Shown here: positions 8,122 through 16,584 of the stretch, one piece after another
Position numbering within the stretch: position 1 is the stretch's first letter
Layout of the letters: each line of letters opens with the position of its first letter
Assembly (NCBI GenBank): GCA_002071385.1
Contig: MWFB01000001.1
Location: forward strand, 62,001 to 126,000
Direction of reading: 5' to 3'
Length of the DNA stretch: 64,000 nt
From: Bacteroidetes bacterium ADurb.Bin013
Lineage (GTDB): Bacteria > Bacteroidota > Bacteroidia > Bacteroidales > UBA932
The notes under the pieces: generated by a model
Seen by the model: the letters and a program-made list of their open reading frames with translations, nothing else
Database searches by the model: none
What the model was told of the DNA's origin: nothing
Program-made: the position numbers and the translations under genes

Positions 8122-8580
8122 ATGAAAACTATAGTAACTTTTCTGGCATTGCTCCCAATGCTGGTGCTTTATGCAGGCAATGAAGGGACAGCGGATATAA
8201 CAAAAGAAAACAAGACAAAGATTATGGAACTCACAAAAGACGAATTCATCAAACGCGTTTATAATTACGAAGCCAATCCCAAAGAATGGAAGTATGAGGG
8301 AAACAAACCCTGCATAGTGGACTTCCACGCAACCTGGTGCGCTCCCTGCAAAATGTTGGCTCCCACGCTGGAAGAGCTGAACCAGGAGTACAATGGCCAG
8401 ATCTACATCTATAAAGTGGATGTGGATAAATCACCAGAACTGGCAGCGATTTTCGGAGTTCGAAGCGTTCCTACCCTGTTATGGATACCCATGGAGGGTA
8501 AACCCGGCGTTTCACAGGGCGCGCTGCCCAAAAGCCAGCTTGAATCAATCATCAAGAACACATTGCTGAAAAAAGAATAG
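8122..8580 (+). CDS. Periplasmic thioredoxin-fold protein
   Basis: A 152-residue protein with an N-terminal signal segment (MKTIVTFLALLPMLVLYAG) followed by a classic thioredoxin domain. The active site is FHATWCAPCKML (WCxPC-type) and the cis-proline segment is RSVPTLLW. A reduced-cysteine or thiol-disulfide exchange role in the periplasm follows from the fold. The ATG at 8122 is chosen because the earlier TTG would place extra polar residues before the signal peptide. The upstream sequence has GATCTTTG, one mismatch from the -7 consensus. It precedes the AraC regulator by 19 bases, but that gene has its own promoter. Confidence 0.88.
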   Translation: MKTIVTFLALLPMLVLYAGNEGTADITKENKTKIMELTKDEFIKRVYNYEANPKEWKYEGNKPCIVDFHATWCAPCKMLAPTLEELNQEYNGQIYIYKVDVDKSPELAAIFGVRSVPTLLWIPMEGKPGVSQGALPKSQLESIIKNTLLKKE

Positions 8581-8586
8581 GTTTCT

Positions 8587-8594
8587 TAACTTTG
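8587..8594 (+). promoter_or_regulatory. -7 promoter element of the AraC-type regulator gene
   Basis: TAACTTTG, 5 bases before the ATG at 8600. Confidence 0.6.
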
Positions 8595-8599
8595 CACAT

Positions 8600-9436
8600 A
8601 TGGAATATGCGTGCATAACTCCACTGCAGGGGAGTCTCATAGTCACTGATGATTTTCACAACAGTGAATCGCTTCTGCAAAACAAAGACCTGTACAAATT
8701 CATATGGGTTCTTGAGGGATCGCTGGATCTGGCTATAGATCACATGGAAATTAACCTGGTCAAAAACCAGGTTATTCCTTTATCCAATGTGCACCATATC
8801 CGCTTTACCCGTATATCGGGCAAATATATATCCATCCTTTTCAACAGCAATTTTTATTGCATTTTCAAGTCTGATAGTGAAGTATCCTGTAATGGATTCC
8901 TTTTTGCAGGATATGCTAATCCACTGCCCATGCAACTTACGGGCAGCCAAATACATGCTCTTGGGAGTATCGTATCTGATATACGGCTTGAATACAAAGA
9001 GGATGATTCCCTGAAAGAAGAGATGCTTCGCCTTCATCTTAAACGGTTCATCATTACCTATACCAGGATAGCAAGAAAAAAGTATGCCATCGAACCTGCA
9101 CACGAGTCTGCCTTATACCTGTTCCGCCAGTTTATCATCCTGGTCGATTCAAATTTCAAGGAAAAGAAAAAAGTCGGAGATTATGCGCAGATGCTTAACC
9201 GTTCACCAAAAACGATAGCCAACCTCTTTTCGCTCTACAAGCTGCCTTCACCCTTGCAAATCATCCAGGAACGCATAGAAACCGAAGCAAAACGGTTGTT
9301 GCTGTATAGTAACATGAATGCCAAAGAAATTGCACATATCCTTGGTTTTAAGGAGATTTCTTCTTTCAGCCGCTTTTTTAAACGTGTCTCTGGGAAAACC
9401 ATAACCGAATTCCGAAATCAATACAAGGAACGATGA
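8600..9436 (+). CDS. AraC-family transcriptional regulator
   Basis: A 278-residue regulator. The N-terminal part (about 1-150) resembles a cupin-like sensing domain. The C-terminal 100 residues are the AraC double helix-turn-helix: KVGDYAQMLNRSPKTIANLF for the first and KEIAHILGFKEISSFSRFFK for the second, ending with GKTITEFRNQY. The ATG at 8600 lies directly behind a -7 element. The stop overlaps the lipocalin start by 4 bases (ATGA), so the two are one unit and the regulator may control the lipocalin. The effector is unknown. Confidence 0.87.
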   Translation: MEYACITPLQGSLIVTDDFHNSESLLQNKDLYKFIWVLEGSLDLAIDHMEINLVKNQVIPLSNVHHIRFTRISGKYISILFNSNFYCIFKSDSEVSCNGFLFAGYANPLPMQLTGSQIHALGSIVSDIRLEYKEDDSLKEEMLRLHLKRFIITYTRIARKKYAIEPAHESALYLFRQFIILVDSNFKEKKKVGDYAQMLNRSPKTIANLFSLYKLPSPLQIIQERIETEAKRLLLYSNMNAKEIAHILGFKEISSFSRFFKRVSGKTITEFRNQYKER

Positions 9437-9975
9437 AAAAAATGAATCATAAAGCGTCGCTTCTGTTTACCTGGATCCTGATCATGGCCACCGGATGTAC
9501 CTTGCAAGAACCGGTCGTCTCCCGAAAAAACGTCCTAAAAGAGATAGACATTGAGCGTATTACTGGAACCTGGCATGAAGTGGCTCAATGGGGAAGGCCA
9601 GAACGCTCACAGATTGCAGCCGTAACCCTGGATGTCTCAATGGAAGATAACGGTATAATCCGTCTGAATATCAAGAAGAACAAATACACTCCATACGGGC
9701 CGTTGACTGAAATCAAGGGAAGAGCCAAATGGAAAGCTGACAATCCGGGTATTTTCAAATCCACCCTGTTCGTCAATTTGTCCAGAAAGTGTTATATTCT
9801 GTACCTGGATCCGGATTATACAGCCTCCTTGTTCTGCAACAATTCAGCAACAAAGCTCTGGATTTTTTCAAAGGATAAGTACCTGACAGAGAATCAATGG
9901 GCCGAAATCCTTCAAAGGATGGAAAGCTTTGGACTGGATCCTGCAAAGCTTGTCTGGCACCATAATCAATTTTGA
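9433..9975 (+). CDS. Lipocalin family lipoprotein (Blc-like)
   Basis: A 180-residue protein with a lipoprotein signal (ILIMATGC, lipid-modified cysteine near residue 22). The lipocalin signature is ITGTWHEVAQWG, close to the Blc pattern GTWYEIAR, and the C-terminal conserved segment contains ILQRMESFGLDPAKLVW. Bacterial lipocalins bind lipids or other hydrophobic molecules at the outer membrane. It overlaps the AraC regulator gene by 4 bases and overlaps the convergent phosphosugar mutase by 10 bases at its end. Annotation as Blc-like is by motif; the ligand is unknown. Confidence 0.8.
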   Translation: MKKMNHKASLLFTWILIMATGCTLQEPVVSRKNVLKEIDIERITGTWHEVAQWGRPERSQIAAVTLDVSMEDNGIIRLNIKKNKYTPYGPLTEIKGRAKWKADNPGIFKSTLFVNLSRKCYILYLDPDYTASLFCNNSATKLWIFSKDKYLTENQWAEILQRMESFGLDPAKLVWHHNQF

Positions 9976-11690
9976 AAACACGCATGCAGGTCTGTCAGCT
10001 TTTTATCCAAAAGGACTTCTGTTTCCCGGAAAGCTGCTGCTGAAACCAGCTGTGTCTGCACCCCGTAATAGTATTTGATCTTAGGTTCTGTTCCCGATGG
10101 CCTGACAGTAACGACCGTATTATCAGCACAGATGAACTGGATCACATCTGATTTCGGAAGTGTGATCTGATACCTCAGGTCACTGACCAGATCGACTGTT
10201 TCGCTTTTTTTGTAATCGTGCATAAGAACAACAGGTGAACCCAGCAACTGCTCAGGCGGATTCTCCCTGAAGCTTTTCATGATGGCTTTAATCTGTTCCA
10301 TGCCATCCTTGCCTTTCAGCGTCCTTGAGACCATCCGTTCCTTAAAGAAACCAAAGCGAACGTACATTTCCTTAAGCAGATCATGCAGGGTTTTTCCGCG
10401 TGCAGCTGCCCAGCAGGCGACTTCTGCAACCAGGACACAGGTCACCACAGCGTCTTTGTCGCGTACAAACTCACCGACATTGAATCCGTAACTTTCCTCT
10501 CCACCGCAAATGAAGATCTTTTCTCCTTCGTTTTTACGGATTATTTCTGCAATATACTTGAACCCTGTCAGCACGTTATAGCATGAGACCCCATAATGGT
10601 CGGCGATTACCTGCAACAAGTCGCTGGTGACTATGGTTTTGACTATATATTCTTTGCCCTTGAGACGGTTTGTCTCTTTCCATTTTTCGAGCAGATAGTA
10701 TGTAAGCAGGGATGCTGTCTGATTCCCGTTCAACAATTCCATGTCCCCACCCTGGTTACGAACGGCAATCCCTATACGATCAGTGTCGGGATCTGTCGCC
10801 ATCACCAGCTGAGCTCCTGTTTCCATAGCTTTGTTTATAGCCATTTTCAACGCTTCGGGCTCTTCCGGGTTCGGGGATACCACAGTCGGGAAATTCCCGT
10901 CAGGGACCTCCTGTTCCGGAACACGGATCACGTGGGTAAAACCCATTTTCTCCAAGGCCATGGGAACAATACGGACACCAGCTCCATGCAGGGGGGTATA
11001 GACCATTTTCATGTTTGTGTACTTATTTATCGTATCCGGACTCAGGTTCACAAGGCTCAGAATCGAATCAAGGTAGGCGTTGTCCATCGCTTCTCCCAGT
11101 GAGATGATCTTTCCCCCCTCTCCCGTGAAACTGACCATGGCAGGAGAGGTGACTTTTCTCACCTGTTCAATGATCAGCTCATCATCAGGAGGTACTACCT
11201 GCGCCCCGTCGTTCCCGTACACTTTATACCCGTTGTATTCCTTTGGATTATGGCTGGCAGTTATCATGACCCCCATGTGGCATTCCAGTTTCCTGACGGC
11301 AAAGCTTAACTCCGGGGTTGGCCTGAGTGCATCAAAAAGATAAACCGTAAAATCATTGGCAGCAAGCACCCGGGCTGTGATTTCAGCAAATTCCCGTGAC
11401 TGGTTCCTGCAGTCATAAGAGATAGCAGCCTTATGGGGTTCGGGATATGTTTTTTTGATGTAATTGGCAAGTCCCTGTGTAACCATCCCGACGGTGTATT
11501 TGTTCATCCGATTGGTGCCAACGCCCATAATGCCCCTCAATCCGCCGGTCCCGAAATCCAGATTCCGGTAAAATGAATCTTCCAGTAATACCGGATCTTC
11601 TTCCATTAGTCTGCTAACTTCCTTTCTGGTTTGTTCGTCGTACAAAGGGTCGAGCCATTCCCGGGCTTTTTCCATAATGCTTGTTTCCAT
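9966..11690 (-). CDS. Phospho-sugar mutase (phosphoglucomutase/phosphomannomutase family)
   Basis: A 574-residue alpha-D-phosphohexomutase that moves phosphate between C1 and C6 of glucose or mannose. Visible family motifs are FGTGGLRGIMG (N-terminal), the phosphoserine loop ITASHNPKEYNGYKVY, the metal loop ATDPDTDRIGI, the sugar loop GGEESYGF, and the phosphate-binding RPSGTEPKIKYY near the C terminus. The length is typical of the PGM/PMM type common in Firmicutes and Bacteroidota. The start METSIMEKAR at 11690 is the family start; the longer frame runs into rfbD. It lies 7 bases behind rfbD on the same strand, which suggests a nucleotide-sugar supply operon. Confidence 0.93.
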   Translation of the reverse strand: METSIMEKAREWLDPLYDEQTRKEVSRLMEEDPVLLEDSFYRNLDFGTGGLRGIMGVGTNRMNKYTVGMVTQGLANYIKKTYPEPHKAAISYDCRNQSREFAEITARVLAANDFTVYLFDALRPTPELSFAVRKLECHMGVMITASHNPKEYNGYKVYGNDGAQVVPPDDELIIEQVRKVTSPAMVSFTGEGGKIISLGEAMDNAYLDSILSLVNLSPDTINKYTNMKMVYTPLHGAGVRIVPMALEKMGFTHVIRVPEQEVPDGNFPTVVSPNPEEPEALKMAINKAMETGAQLVMATDPDTDRIGIAVRNQGGDMELLNGNQTASLLTYYLLEKWKETNRLKGKEYIVKTIVTSDLLQVIADHYGVSCYNVLTGFKYIAEIIRKNEGEKIFICGGEESYGFNVGEFVRDKDAVVTCVLVAEVACWAAARGKTLHDLLKEMYVRFGFFKERMVSRTLKGKDGMEQIKAIMKSFRENPPEQLLGSPVVLMHDYKKSETVDLVSDLRYQITLPKSDVIQFICADNTVVTVRPSGTEPKIKYYYGVQTQLVSAAAFRETEVLLDKKLTDLHACFQN

Positions 11691-11697
11691 ATCTGAT

Positions 11698-12552
11698 TTA
11701 TATAATATTTTCAATTCCTTCCTTCCAGTGAGGAATGGTTATTCCTGTCAATGCAGCAATTTTAGCGGGACTCATAACACTATATACAGGTCTTGGTGCA
11801 CCACCCTGTACTTCTGCATGCATGGGCAGGACCTGTGCCAATGCTGCCCCGGGGTCTTTCCTGTTGATCATTTCCCTGAGATGACAGGCAAAGTCATAAC
11901 GGGTACAACCACCTCCTGTGTTTGTAAAGTGGAACAATCCATGGCTTATACCTTCCCTTGCCAGGGTAAACAGTGCATTGACCAAATCGGGAGCATACGT
12001 GGGCGAATTCACCTGCAGCGTATCTACCTGCAAGGGCTCTGACCGGGTTCGCAGCAAGAGGGGGATGGCAGCAAGAAAATTATGGGAATAACGGGAATAG
12101 ACCCAGCTGGTACGTATGACTATTCCACGGGAATAAGAAAGGACAATGAGCTCTCCTGCCCTTTTGGAGGCTCCGTATGTATTAACGGGAGCCGGGATGT
12201 CATCTTCTGTATAAGGTGTTCTTTTGGTTCCGTCAAAAACGTAATCGGTTGACAAGTGAATGAGTATTGTTCCCGTTTTCCGGCAGGCCTCTGCCATTCC
12301 TTCCAGACAACCTGCATTCAGCAAAAAAGCTGCTTCGGGTTCTTTCTCGGCCCGGTCAACATGGGTAAAGGCTGCCGTATTAATTAAATATTCAGGCTTC
12401 AGAGACGATAGACAATCCGTAAGAGCCTGTTTATCAAGTATATTCAATTCCTGTCTTGAATAGGCTGCCAATTCCATCCGGCTTTGTCCGGGGGCCAGCT
12501 GTTGTATGATCCTGCCCACCCCGCCATTGGCTCCGGTAAGAACTACTTTCAT
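11698..12552 (-). CDS. rfbD: dTDP-4-dehydrorhamnose reductase
   Basis: NAD(P)-dependent extended short-chain dehydrogenase that makes dTDP-L-rhamnose, the last step of the dTDP-rhamnose pathway for cell-surface polysaccharide. The 284-residue protein begins MKVVLTGANGGVGR (Rossmann glycine motif). It has NTAAFTHVDRAE, LSTDYVFDG, the catalytic pair in YGASKRAGE (YxxxK), and IRTSWVYS, all RmlD hallmarks. The earlier open frame start at 12585 is rejected because a -7 element lies at 12558-12565, 5 bases before the ATG at 12552. The other rml genes are not in this window. Confidence 0.9.
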   Translation of the reverse strand: MKVVLTGANGGVGRIIQQLAPGQSRMELAAYSRQELNILDKQALTDCLSSLKPEYLINTAAFTHVDRAEKEPEAAFLLNAGCLEGMAEACRKTGTILIHLSTDYVFDGTKRTPYTEDDIPAPVNTYGASKRAGELIVLSYSRGIVIRTSWVYSRYSHNFLAAIPLLLRTRSEPLQVDTLQVNSPTYAPDLVNALFTLAREGISHGLFHFTNTGGGCTRYDFACHLREMINRKDPGAALAQVLPMHAEVQGGAPRPVYSVMSPAKIAALTGITIPHWKEGIENII

Positions 12553-12557
12553 ATTCA

Positions 12558-12565
12558 CAAAGGTA
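12558..12565 (-). promoter_or_regulatory. -7 promoter element of rfbD/phosphosugar mutase
   Basis: TACCTTTG on the minus strand, 5 bases before the rfbD ATG. Confidence 0.6.
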
Positions 12566-12600
12566 TTAAAAATGCGGGCACACAATACCCTGCTCTTTAG

Positions 12601-12608
12601 TATCTTTG
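12601..12608 (+). promoter_or_regulatory. -7 promoter element of the GT39-type gene
   Basis: TATCTTTG, 5 bases before the ATG at 12614. This rules out the in-frame ATG at 12572, which lies upstream of it. Confidence 0.6.
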
Positions 12609-12613
12609 TTGAG

Positions 12614-14197
12614 ATGAAGAAGGATCACGGGAAAAGGATAATCCTGCTGATGGCTGTCTCACTGCTTTTCAGAAGCATAGTCGCAGCCCTGACAGAGCTG
12701 GGTAACGATGAGGTGTATTACTGGACCTATGCCTTGTTCCCGGACTGGAGTCATTTTGACCATCCGCCCATGGTAGGATGGATCATCCAGCTATTTACAT
12801 GCAACCTGAAGTGGGACAGCTCCTTTGCCCTGCGCCTGCCGTCACTTGTTCTGGGCACATTTAACACCTGGCTCATATACCGCCTGGGATACCTTGTCAA
12901 AGGCCCGAAAACCGGCTGGTATGCGGCGCTGCTTTACACCGGTTCGCTATACGCTGCAATCATGGCAGGGACATTTATCCTGCCCGATACCCCCCTCGGC
13001 ACTTTTTACCTGGCTGCCTTATATTGTTTTTTCAAGGCTTTCGGTCTTGGTCAAAACGGTGACCAAAAGAGAAACTCCGGATTTTTCCTTTTGGCCGGCG
13101 TATTTACGGGACTGGCCATGCTCAGTAAATACACGGGCATTTTTCTCTGGGCCGGAGCAATCCTGTACTTGTTACGATACCGGGGAAAATTTTTCAGAGA
13201 GTCCAGGTTATGGGCCGGTTTGGGCATTTCCCTGCTCTTGTTCATGCCTGTGCTGCTGTGGAATTTATCCCAGGATATGTCCAGTCTTGCCTTTCATTCA
13301 GCACGGTTGTCCATTTCGGGTGAAGGTTTCAAACCTTTCTATCTCTTAAGGGAAATCTCCGGATCAATCCTGTACAACAATCCTGTGAACGTGTTGCTTG
13401 TCATTTGGTCTGTGTTTTATTACCTGCGGCTGAAGCGCCTTAAAACCACCTCTTCACTGCCAGTAAGACCGGAGATCTTCCAAATGATCATATTCCAGTC
13501 TGTCCCGCTGATAGCCGTATTCCTGTTTTTTTCACTGTTCAGGGAGACCCTGCCGCACTGGAGCGCCCCTGGATACTATCCCCTGATGCTCCTGGCTGCC
13601 TCTGTGGCAGATCACAAAGACCTGCGTTGGCCCGCAGGATTATCCCCGGCAATTCTGGCTATAGTGGTCCTGTTGTCAGTCTTCCAGATCAAGACCGGTT
13701 TCATTCCCATTCGTGAAATGGTTCCACCCCGTGAAATTACTCCGCAAGATCCCTACAAGGAGCTGGGACGGTACGACTTTACCCTTGACATGTACGGCTG
13801 GACACAGCTGGGAGATCATTTTGCGCAGGTGAAAGAGAAACAGGAGGCACTTTTTCTGGAAAGCGGGGGCAGACGGGGAATGCCACCGGGCAGTGCCATC
13901 CTGGCCACCCGCTGGTTCCCGGGTGCCCACCTGGATTACTATGTGGCGCGCCCAGCAGGGACGGTTGTAAAAACAACCGGTCCATTGGAAAAGACCCATA
14001 AATACGAGCAGATCACCAGGAAAAGAGGCGGGATAGCCCCCGGTGAACAACTGTACTACATTGAATCAAGCCGATTCCCTGAAAACATGACAGGGACTGT
14101 TCCCCTGGATACATTTTTTGTGCAACGTTCCGGTAAACCGGTGATCCGGTATGTAGTCCACCAGATCACCAGCATGGCTGACTTCAGGACAGAGTGA
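12614..14197 (+). CDS. Membrane glycosyltransferase, GT39/ArnT-like (PMT_2 family)
   Basis: A 527-residue integral membrane protein. The first periplasmic loop has GNDEVYYWTYA and FDHPPMVGW, the acidic DE and HPPM motifs that mark undecaprenyl- or dolichyl-phosphate-sugar transferases of the PMT/ArnT superfamily. About ten hydrophobic segments follow, then a soluble C-terminal part from about residue 400 (REITPQDPYKELGRYDF). Such enzymes move a sugar from a polyprenyl-phosphate carrier to lipid A, protein or glycan outside the membrane. Donor and acceptor cannot be read from sequence. It is divergent from rfbD and overlaps the convergent GH3 gene by 14 bases. Confidence 0.82.
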   Translation: MKKDHGKRIILLMAVSLLFRSIVAALTELGNDEVYYWTYALFPDWSHFDHPPMVGWIIQLFTCNLKWDSSFALRLPSLVLGTFNTWLIYRLGYLVKGPKTGWYAALLYTGSLYAAIMAGTFILPDTPLGTFYLAALYCFFKAFGLGQNGDQKRNSGFFLLAGVFTGLAMLSKYTGIFLWAGAILYLLRYRGKFFRESRLWAGLGISLLLFMPVLLWNLSQDMSSLAFHSARLSISGEGFKPFYLLREISGSILYNNPVNVLLVIWSVFYYLRLKRLKTTSSLPVRPEIFQMIIFQSVPLIAVFLFFSLFRETLPHWSAPGYYPLMLLAASVADHKDLRWPAGLSPAILAIVVLLSVFQIKTGFIPIREMVPPREITPQDPYKELGRYDFTLDMYGWTQLGDHFAQVKEKQEALFLESGGRRGMPPGSAILATRWFPGAHLDYYVARPAGTVVKTTGPLEKTHKYEQITRKRGGIAPGEQLYYIESSRFPENMTGTVPLDTFFVQRSGKPVIRYVVHQITSMADFRTE

Positions 14198-16466
14198 CCT
14201 GGGCAAACAGGTTCCCTGCCATAACGGTAAATGTACCGGATTCTGTGATCCACCCCCTGTCTCGGGTCCAGAACTTCAACTGTTCCTGGCCGACTTTCAA
14301 ACTCACTGTTTTTGTTTCTCCCGGTTCAAGGGCAACCCGCGTAAACGCTTTCAGTTCTTTCACGGGCCTTGTCATGGAGGCATAATCATCACGCACGTAA
14401 AGCAAAACAATCTCTTCCCCGGCCACAGAACCTGTGTTTGTAACATCCACCTTCACTTCCAGTGTCCCGTCAAGGAATGTTCCCGGTGTGAGGTTGTCAT
14501 AGCGGTACGTGGTGTATGACAGACCATAGCCAAATTCATAGAGAGGCATGGGATCTTCCATTACTATGGGATGGAAGTAATGTGAAGGCATGTGATTGTA
14601 AACCGAAAGAATGTTGCCGGCAGACCGGGGGAAGGTCACTGGCAGTTTGCCCGTAGGATTCACAAGGCCGTAAAGGATCTCGGCCAGAGCAATGCCTCCC
14701 TTCATACCCGGTTCCCAGGCCTCTACCAGCGCATCGGCCTGTTGGGCGATCCATTCCACGGCCAGGGGGTGTCCGTTGTTCAGTACCACGATACACGGTT
14801 TCCCGCTGCTCAGCACATTGCGTATCAATTCCTCCTGCAATCCGGGGAGGTTCAGGTTGCCCCGTTCCACATCTTCCCCCGAAGTCTTGTTGCCCCAGTC
14901 CTTGCGGTTCACGTACTCGCCCACAAAGACAATGCTCAGATCTGCCCTGCGGGCCATTTCTGCTGCATGACGCACTTTTTCGGGATCCATATAACGGATG
15001 GACTCGCCCTGGTCAAGGAACGTGAATTTCGTTTTGGGAGCAACCATCCGGAGTCCCTCCAGGAAAGTCGCCACATTTTCGTCGGGTTGCGGGAACGTCC
15101 AGTCTCCCATGACGCCCTGTGAATCGGCATTGGGTCCGGTAACAAATACATTCTTATACTTTCCGCCATCGGCAAGTGGCAGGATTCCGTTGTTTTCCAG
15201 CAATACTATGCTTTTGCGGGCAGCCTCCAAAGACGTCTGCACATGTTCCTCCTGCCGGAGCGTTTGTTGAACCGCGGTGGTATCGAAAAAAGGATTTTCA
15301 AACAGGCCGAGGCGGAATTTCAACTCCAGGATCCTGCGACAGGCCTGGTCTATCCTTGACACAGGAACCACACCGTCCTCCACCAGTTTGAGCATGGCCG
15401 GCACAAACCCGGGTCCGTGCATATGCATGTCCATGCCTGCCAGCACCGATTGGGCGTAGGCATCCTCAACCGAGACAGCTGTGCGGTGGAGATCATATAC
15501 ATGTTCCATGTCCATCCAGTCACTGACAATAAAACCGTCAAAGCCCATCTCCTTCCGGATGATGTCCTGCATGAGCCAGGCATTGGTATGGCAGGGAATG
15601 CCTTCGATTTCGTTGTGGGCCATCATGAAGGTCTCTACCCCGGCGTCAACACAGGCACGGAACGGGGGAAAGAAGACTTCCCGCAATGTCCTTTCGGATA
15701 GTTCGGCGGGTGCGCCGTTGGTGCCGTTTACCGGCTGCGATCCGCCAACAAAATGCTTGGCGCAGGCCAGGACCAGGTCTTTTTCCAGGCCTTCATCACC
15801 CTGAAAACCTTTTACAGCTGCACTCCCCATAAGGGATACCAGGTAAGGGTCCTCCCCGTATGTTTCGCCTACCCTTCCCCACCGCTGGTCCCGGGCAACT
15901 TCCACGTTGGGTGCGAATGTCCAGTGCATTCCTATGGCCCGCATCTCTTTTGCAGTCTGGCGGGAAGAAATGTACACCAGCTCCGGATCAAAAGTGGAAG
16001 CCATTCCTATGGAAGTGGGATAAACGGTGGTCCCGCTGACCAGGGCACAGCCATGAACGGCATCTATACCCATCAGCAATGGAATACGCAGCCTGGATTC
16101 CATGGCCAGCTGCTGTAGTTCATTGGCCTCGCCAATATTCACAGAATGCAGGAATGACCCTATCTTTCCTTCCCTGGCAAGCTGGGCAATGTCTTCCTTC
16201 AGGTACCCGGGATAAAAAGCCTGTGCCGTATTGCGCATAAGGTCTTCCTCTTTCATGCCGGCCTGTGATTCGTCAATATGGTTGAGCCCTACACACTGGT
16301 TCATCTGGCCTATTTTTTCCTCCAATGTCATTCTTTTCATAAGGTCTGTAACCCTCTTTTCAACGTCCAGTGACGGGTCCATATAGGGGGGATTATCTCC
16401 CTTCCCGCCCGAACAGGAAGCGGCAAAAATCAAAGCTGTCATAGATAATAATGTTATTCTTCTCAT
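14184..16466 (-). CDS. Glycoside hydrolase family 3 lipoprotein (BglX-like beta-glucosidase)
   Basis: A 760-residue exo-acting enzyme with a lipoprotein signal (ALIFAASC). The GH3 N-terminal TIM barrel includes GRVGETYGEDPYL, AKHFVGGS, and GFIVSDWMDMEH with the nucleophile near Asp316. The second GH3 domain (VFVTGPNADSQG, FVGEYVNRKDWG) and the C-terminal fibronectin-III-like domain (ELKAFTRVALEPGE) follow. It probably cleaves terminal beta-linked glucose or related sugars in the periplasm. Standing divergent from a CE7/GH5/GH27/symporter/epimerase operon, it likely trims gluco-mannan oligosaccharides. Its -7 element is at 16500-16507. Confidence 0.92.
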   Translation of the reverse strand: MRRITLLSMTALIFAASCSGGKGDNPPYMDPSLDVEKRVTDLMKRMTLEEKIGQMNQCVGLNHIDESQAGMKEEDLMRNTAQAFYPGYLKEDIAQLAREGKIGSFLHSVNIGEANELQQLAMESRLRIPLLMGIDAVHGCALVSGTTVYPTSIGMASTFDPELVYISSRQTAKEMRAIGMHWTFAPNVEVARDQRWGRVGETYGEDPYLVSLMGSAAVKGFQGDEGLEKDLVLACAKHFVGGSQPVNGTNGAPAELSERTLREVFFPPFRACVDAGVETFMMAHNEIEGIPCHTNAWLMQDIIRKEMGFDGFIVSDWMDMEHVYDLHRTAVSVEDAYAQSVLAGMDMHMHGPGFVPAMLKLVEDGVVPVSRIDQACRRILELKFRLGLFENPFFDTTAVQQTLRQEEHVQTSLEAARKSIVLLENNGILPLADGGKYKNVFVTGPNADSQGVMGDWTFPQPDENVATFLEGLRMVAPKTKFTFLDQGESIRYMDPEKVRHAAEMARRADLSIVFVGEYVNRKDWGNKTSGEDVERGNLNLPGLQEELIRNVLSSGKPCIVVLNNGHPLAVEWIAQQADALVEAWEPGMKGGIALAEILYGLVNPTGKLPVTFPRSAGNILSVYNHMPSHYFHPIVMEDPMPLYEFGYGLSYTTYRYDNLTPGTFLDGTLEVKVDVTNTGSVAGEEIVLLYVRDDYASMTRPVKELKAFTRVALEPGETKTVSLKVGQEQLKFWTRDRGWITESGTFTVMAGNLFAQVTLS

Positions 16467-16499
16467 AGTTCAGATTATTTTACAGAATTCAACGGGTAA

Positions 16500-16507
16500 C
16501 AAATGTA
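16500..16507 (-). promoter_or_regulatory. -7 promoter element of the GH3 gene
   Basis: TACATTTG on the minus strand, 33 bases before the ATG at 16466. Confidence 0.55.
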
Positions 16508-16526
16508 GCCAATATTTTATCAGCCT

Positions 16527-16549
16527 AAAAGTGTTACATTTACACTTTT
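16527..16549. promoter_or_regulatory. Inverted repeat between the two arms of the mannan locus, candidate operator
   Basis: AAAAGTGT and ACACTTTT are perfect inverted arms separated by seven bases (TACATTT). The repeat lies 20 bases upstream of the GH3 -7 element and 36 bases before the CE7 start. No regulator gene lies in the locus. The + side has no clean TAnnTTTG match. Confidence 0.5.
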
Positions 16550-16584
16550 GAAAAGAATAGGTAATAAAATTTAACTAAAATCAT

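Noticed and set aside
12572..12613. Earlier ATG for the GT39-type protein
   Set aside because: It lies upstream of the -7 element at 12601-12608, so it would not be in the transcript.
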